From Xanthobacter autotrophicus (GTDB lineage: Bacteria > Pseudomonadota > Alphaproteobacteria > Rhizobiales > Xanthobacteraceae), in the NCBI RefSeq assembly GCF_005871085.1, contig NZ_VAUP01000022.1, positions 62,001 through 126,000 on the forward strand: a stretch of 64,000 nucleotides of DNA, given 5' to 3'. The notes below the pieces were generated by a model. That model was not told where the DNA came from, searched no databases, and saw only the letters and a list, made by a program, of their open reading frames with translations. This document shows, in pieces, positions 60,878-64,000 of this stretch (its first letter is position 1; each line of letters starts with the position of its first letter). The translations under genes and the position numbers were made by a program.

Positions 60878-62134
60878 ATGAACCGCAGAGAGCTTCTTCT
60901 CGCCGCTTCCGCCCTGCCGCTCGTCGGCCTCACCGGCGCCGCTTCCCGTGCCTTCGCCCAGGGCGCGCCGGAAGTGGTCATCGGTGTGCTTTACGCCATG
61001 TCCGGCCCGAGCGCCCAGGTGGGCATCGATGCCCGCCACGCCTTTGAGACCGCCGCCGAAATCATCAACGGCTCGTTCGACTTCGACATGCCCACCGCCA
61101 AGGCCGCCGGCCTTGCGGGCCTCGGCGGCGCCAAGGTGCGCCTCGTCTATGCCGACCACCAGGCCGACCCGCAGAAGGGCCGCGCCGAGGCCGAGCGCCT
61201 CATCACGCAGGATAAGGTCGCCGCCCTCATCGGCTGCTACCAGTCGGCGGTGTCCTCCACCGTCTCGGCGGTGGCCGAGCGCTATGGAGTGCCCTTCCTG
61301 TGCGCCGACAGCTCCTCCCCCAGCCTGCAGCGCAAGAAGCTGAAATTCTTCTTCCGCCCTGCCGCGCAGGACGAGATGTTCTCCGCCGCCATGTTCGACT
61401 TCTTCGACGACCAGAAGAAGAAGGGCAAGAAAATCGACAGCGTCGGCCTGTTCTACGAGGACACCATCTTCGGCGTGGATTCGTCCAATGTGCAGCGCAA
61501 GCTGGCCAACGAGCGCGGCTACAAGATCGCCGCCGACATCAAGTACAAGTCCAACTCGCCCTCGCTCTCCGCGGAGGTCCAGCAGCTGAAAAGCGCCGAT
61601 CCGGACGTGCTGATGCCGTCCACCTACACCACCGACGCCATCCTGCTGGTGAAGACCATGGCAGAGCTCGGCTACAAGCCGAAGAACCTCGTCGCCCAGG
61701 CCTCTGGCTTCTCCGAGCAGGTGACCTTCGACGCTGTGGGCGACAAGCTCGTCGGCGCCATCTCCCGCGCCTCCTTCTCGCTGGATCTGGCCGCCAAGCG
61801 CCCGTTCATCGGCAAGGTGAACGAGATGTACAAGGCCCGCTCCTCGCGCGACCTCAACGACAATTCGTCCCGCGAGCTGATGGGCCTCGTCATTCTCGCC
61901 GACGCCATCGACCGGGCCAAGTCCACCGACGGCACCAAGATCCGCGACGCACTGGTGGCCACCGACATTCCCGGCACCCGCACCATCATGCCCTGGGCGC
62001 GCGTGCACTTTAACGACGAAGGCCAGAACCCCGACGCAAGCCCGGTTCTGCTGCAGTACACCGGCAGCAAGTTCGTCACCATCTTCCCCGGCGACGTGGC
62101 CATCGCCGCGCCCATCTGGCCCATGAACGGCTGA
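60878..62134 (+). CDS. ABC substrate-binding protein (branched-chain amino acid type)
   Basis: 418 residues. The signal peptide MNRRELLLAASALPLVGLTGAASRAFA has an RR pair near the start but lacks a full twin-arginine motif. The mature part starts QGAPEVVIGVLYAMSGPSAQVGIDARHAFETAAEIINGSFDFDMPTAKAAGLAGLGGAKVRLVYADHQADPQKG. Later: AALIGCYQSAVSSTVSAVAERYGVPFLCADSSSPSLQRKKLKFFFRPAAQDEMF. It is only distantly like the two SBPs near 9-11 kb. The ligand may be D-glutamate or another amino acid (inference from neighbours). GAGGGGACC precedes the ATG. Confidence 0.92.
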   Translation: MNRRELLLAASALPLVGLTGAASRAFAQGAPEVVIGVLYAMSGPSAQVGIDARHAFETAAEIINGSFDFDMPTAKAAGLAGLGGAKVRLVYADHQADPQKGRAEAERLITQDKVAALIGCYQSAVSSTVSAVAERYGVPFLCADSSSPSLQRKKLKFFFRPAAQDEMFSAAMFDFFDDQKKKGKKIDSVGLFYEDTIFGVDSSNVQRKLANERGYKIAADIKYKSNSPSLSAEVQQLKSADPDVLMPSTYTTDAILLVKTMAELGYKPKNLVAQASGFSEQVTFDAVGDKLVGAISRASFSLDLAAKRPFIGKVNEMYKARSSRDLNDNSSRELMGLVILADAIDRAKSTDGTKIRDALVATDIPGTRTIMPWARVHFNDEGQNPDASPVLLQYTGSKFVTIFPGDVAIAAPIWPMNG

Positions 62135-62172
62135 AGCCAAAGCTCCCAGGCAAACGGCTGAAGCAACGGCTG
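62126..62172 (+). repeat. Repeated AACGGCTGAAGC at the SBP stop codon
   Basis: AACGGCTGAAGC, which includes the SBP stop TGA, lies at 62126-62137 and again at 62153-62164. A partial third copy AACGGCTG is at 62165-62172. It resembles a slippage duplication of the gene end. Confidence 0.6.
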
Positions 62173-62184
62173 GAAGGACACACA

Positions 62185-63060
62185 ATGACCGCGCAAGCGC
62201 TGATCCAGGTGCTTGCGAGCGGCCTGCTGATGGGGCTCATCTATGCCCTGATCGCAGTCGGCCTCTCGCTCATCTTCGGGCTCATGGATGTGGTGAACTT
62301 CGCCCACGGCGAATTCCTCATGATCGCCATGTACGCCACCTTCGGGCTCGTCCTGTGGACGACGCTCGACCCCATCGTGGTCGCACCGTTCGTGGTGGGC
62401 CTCATGTTCTGCGCAGGCGCGTTCGTCTATGTCGCCGTGGTGCGCTATGCCATGCGCACCAAGGCGAATGCCGGCATGGTGCAGATCTTCTCCACCTTCG
62501 GCCTCGCCATCCTGATCCAGGGTGGCGCGCAGTATTTCTTCACGCCCGACTACCGCTCCATCAAGACCTCGTGGCTCGGCGGGCACACGCTGGACCTCTT
62601 CGGCATCTTCCTGCCGTGGCCGCAGATCTATGGCGGTCTCATCTCCATCGCGGCATTCGCCGCCCTCTCCCTGATCTCGCGGACCGACTTCGGCAAGGCG
62701 CTGGAAGCCACCCGTGAGGACCAGGGCGCGGTGGCTCTCGTAGGCATCGACCGCAACAAGGTGTTCGCCATTGGCTGGGGCCTTGGCGCTGCTCTCGTCG
62801 GCCTCGCCGGCACGGTGCTCGCGATCTTCTATTACATCCACCCCCAGGTGGGCGCGACCTTCGGCACCATCGCCTATGTGACGGTGGCGCTGGGCGGCTT
62901 CGGCAGCGTGTTCGGCGCGCTGGTGGCCGGCATCATCGTGGGCCTGGTGGAGGCCATCACCGCCCTCATCCTGCCACCGACCATGAAGGCCGTCGGCATC
63001 TTCGCCCTCTATCTCGCCGTGGTGTTCTTCCGCCCGAGCGGCCTGTTCGGAAAGCTGTGA
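62185..63060 (+). CDS. Branched-chain-type ABC permease (LivH-like)
   Basis: 291 residues. It begins ALIQVLASGLLMGLIYALIAVGLSLIFGLMDVVNFAHGEFLMIAMYATF, the LivH start with the conserved NFAHGEF loop. Later blocks are ATREDQGAVALVGIDRNKVFAIGWGLGAALVGLAGTVLAIFYYIHPQVGATFGTIAYVTVALGGFGSVFGALVAGIIVG. Eight or more membrane segments are expected. It follows the SBP gene by 50 bases and is followed by livM after two bases. Confidence 0.92.
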   Translation: MTAQALIQVLASGLLMGLIYALIAVGLSLIFGLMDVVNFAHGEFLMIAMYATFGLVLWTTLDPIVVAPFVVGLMFCAGAFVYVAVVRYAMRTKANAGMVQIFSTFGLAILIQGGAQYFFTPDYRSIKTSWLGGHTLDLFGIFLPWPQIYGGLISIAAFAALSLISRTDFGKALEATREDQGAVALVGIDRNKVFAIGWGLGAALVGLAGTVLAIFYYIHPQVGATFGTIAYVTVALGGFGSVFGALVAGIIVGLVEAITALILPPTMKAVGIFALYLAVVFFRPSGLFGKL

Positions 63061-63062
63061 AG

Positions 63063-64000
63063 ATGACCGACAGCACCCTCACCTCCCTCAAGCTGCGCGG
63101 CGATGCCTTCATCGCCAAACGCCGGCGCCAGCTCGTCGTCGCGGCCCTTGTGTTTGCCGCCGTGGCCTGCCTGCCGCTCGGCATCCGGGACGTCTATCTC
63201 CAGAACGTCCTCATCCTCACCCTGCTCTATGCGGCGGTGTCGCAGAGCTGGAACGTCCTGGGCGGCTATTGCGGCCAGATCTCGCTGGGCCATGCCCTCT
63301 ACTTCGGCATCGGCGCCTATGCGGCGTCCGTGCTCTACGTGAACTACGACATCGTGCCCTGGTTCGGCATGGTGGTGGGCGGCGTGCTCTCGGCGGTGCT
63401 GGCGGTGGGCCTCGGCTTCATGACCTTTCGGCTGAAGGGGCACTACTTCGCCATCGCCACCCTGGTGATCGCGGAAATCGGCCTGGTCCTGGTCCACAAT
63501 TGGGACTTTGTCGGCGGCGCCCTTGGCATCCAGTGGCCGTTCGGCCAGGACAGCATCTGGACCCTCCAGTTCGCCCGGGACAAGGTGCCCTATTTCTACT
63601 TCGCCCTCGGTCTTCTGGTGGTGGTGTGGCTCGTCACCTACTTCATCGAGAATTCCCGCTGGGGCTTCTGGTGGCGCGCGGTGAAGGACGATCCGGAGGC
63701 GGCCGAAAGCCTCGGCGTGGAAGTGTTCCGTTCCAAGCTTGCGGCGGCGGCGGTCTCGGCCTTCTTCACCGCGGTGGGCGGCGGCTTCTATGCGGCCTTC
63801 GTCTCGTACATCGACCCCGAGAGCGTGATGAGCTTCCGCTTCTCGCTGCTGTTCGCCCTGCCGGCGGTGCTCGGCGGCATCGGCACCCTGTGGGGCGCCC
63901 CGCTCGGCGCGGCCATCCTCATCCCCCTCACCGAGATCACCCGCTCCTATCTCGGCGGGTCGGGCTCCGGCCTCGACCTCATCATCTACGGCGCGCTGAT
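63063..64000 (+). CDS. Branched-chain-type ABC permease (LivM-like, partial)
   Basis: At least 312 residues; the gene runs off the right edge. Family blocks seen: SWNVLGGYCGQISLGHALYFGIGAYAASVLYV, FRLKGHYFAIATLVIAEIGLVLVHNWDFVGGALGI, WWRAVKDDPEAAESLGVEVFRSKLAAAAVSAFFTAVGGGFYAAFVSYIDPESVMSF and LGGIGTLWGAPLGAAILIPL. A basic lead (KLRGDAFIAKRRRQL) precedes the first membrane segment. ATPase genes are expected beyond the window. Confidence 0.9.
   Translation, partial: MTDSTLTSLKLRGDAFIAKRRRQLVVAALVFAAVACLPLGIRDVYLQNVLILTLLYAAVSQSWNVLGGYCGQISLGHALYFGIGAYAASVLYVNYDIVPWFGMVVGGVLSAVLAVGLGFMTFRLKGHYFAIATLVIAEIGLVLVHNWDFVGGALGIQWPFGQDSIWTLQFARDKVPYFYFALGLLVVVWLVTYFIENSRWGFWWRAVKDDPEAAESLGVEVFRSKLAAAAVSAFFTAVGGGFYAAFVSYIDPESVMSFRFSLLFALPAVLGGIGTLWGAPLGAAILIPLTEITRSYLGGSGSGLDLIIYGAL

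Noticed and set aside
1-64000. CRISPR array, tRNA/rRNA genes, insertion sequences or prophage genes
   Set aside because: No regularly spaced repeats, no cloverleaf or rRNA stretches and no transposase, integrase or phage structural protein were seen.

Overview
The window is high-GC DNA with dense, mostly co-directional operons, GGAGG-type ribosome sites and many ABC and TRAP uptake systems for organic and amino acids. GntR, LysR, TetR and two-component regulators are frequent. Small proteins typical of rhizobia and relatives (DUF1488 and neighbours), a TctD/TctE pair and a FixJ-like regulator point to an alphaproteobacterium of the Hyphomicrobiales, perhaps Xanthobacteraceae-like. The lineage is an inference from gene content, not from a marker gene. 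No rRNA, tRNA, CRISPR array, insertion sequence or phage gene was seen. Both ends cut genes: an E1 dehydrogenase on the left and a LivM permease on the right.

Region A (1-12.6 kb) looks like an aldoxime/nitrile utilisation locus. A minus-strand operon encodes a branched-chain-type ABC importer (SBP, LivH, LivM, LivG, LivF), a nitrilase and a TrmB-like regulator. Divergent from it are a second, paralogous SBP and a haem aldoxime dehydratase. Aldoxime dehydratase makes nitriles and nitrilase turns nitriles into acids. Beside it lie a GntR regulator and a VOC protein plus a fused E1 alpha/beta 2-oxoacid dehydrogenase. Region B (12.7-17.2 kb) holds small conserved proteins, a cold-shock protein, a transglutaminase-like protein and a GlcG/HbpS-like protein.

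Region C (17.3-27.2 kb) has a FixJ/FixL-like two-component pair, an atypical SDR and a DapA-family lyase. It also holds a glutaminase fused to STAS and cNMP-binding domains, a second transglutaminase-like protein, an N-formylglutamate amidohydrolase-like protein, a TPR-less O-GlcNAc-transferase-like protein and ribosomal protein S21. Region D (27.2-31.4 kb) starts with an AT-richer gap and a run of 11 C, then a three-gene cassette: a flavin amine oxidase fused to a methyltransferase, an unknown protein with a C-terminal hydrophobic helix, and a small exported protein. This is the least familiar unit of the window.

Region E (31.5-42.5 kb) is a LysR-controlled catabolic operon: SDR, split transketolase, 3-hydroxyisobutyrate-dehydrogenase-family enzyme, TRAP transporter (DctP and fused DctQM), full-length transketolase and a D-2-hydroxyacid dehydrogenase. 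It suggests uptake of a hydroxy acid or sugar acid with ketol transfer and hydroxypyruvate-type reductions. Region F (42.5-47.6 kb) is a TctDE pair facing a NitT/TauT-type ABC importer. Region G (47.8-55.3 kb) holds an EmrAB-like efflux pair with a divergent TetR and two clear palindromic operators, then a type I secretion ABC/HlyD pair without visible substrate, then a GST.

Region H (56.1 kb to the end) is a LysR-led cluster with a PLP dehydratase, a DUF4392 protein, a RidA protein, a DUF1445 protein and the start of another branched-chain-type ABC importer. DUF1445 and DUF4392 are the two halves of the D-glutamate cyclase of animal mitochondria, so this is probably a D-glutamate or related amino acid uptake and breakdown unit.
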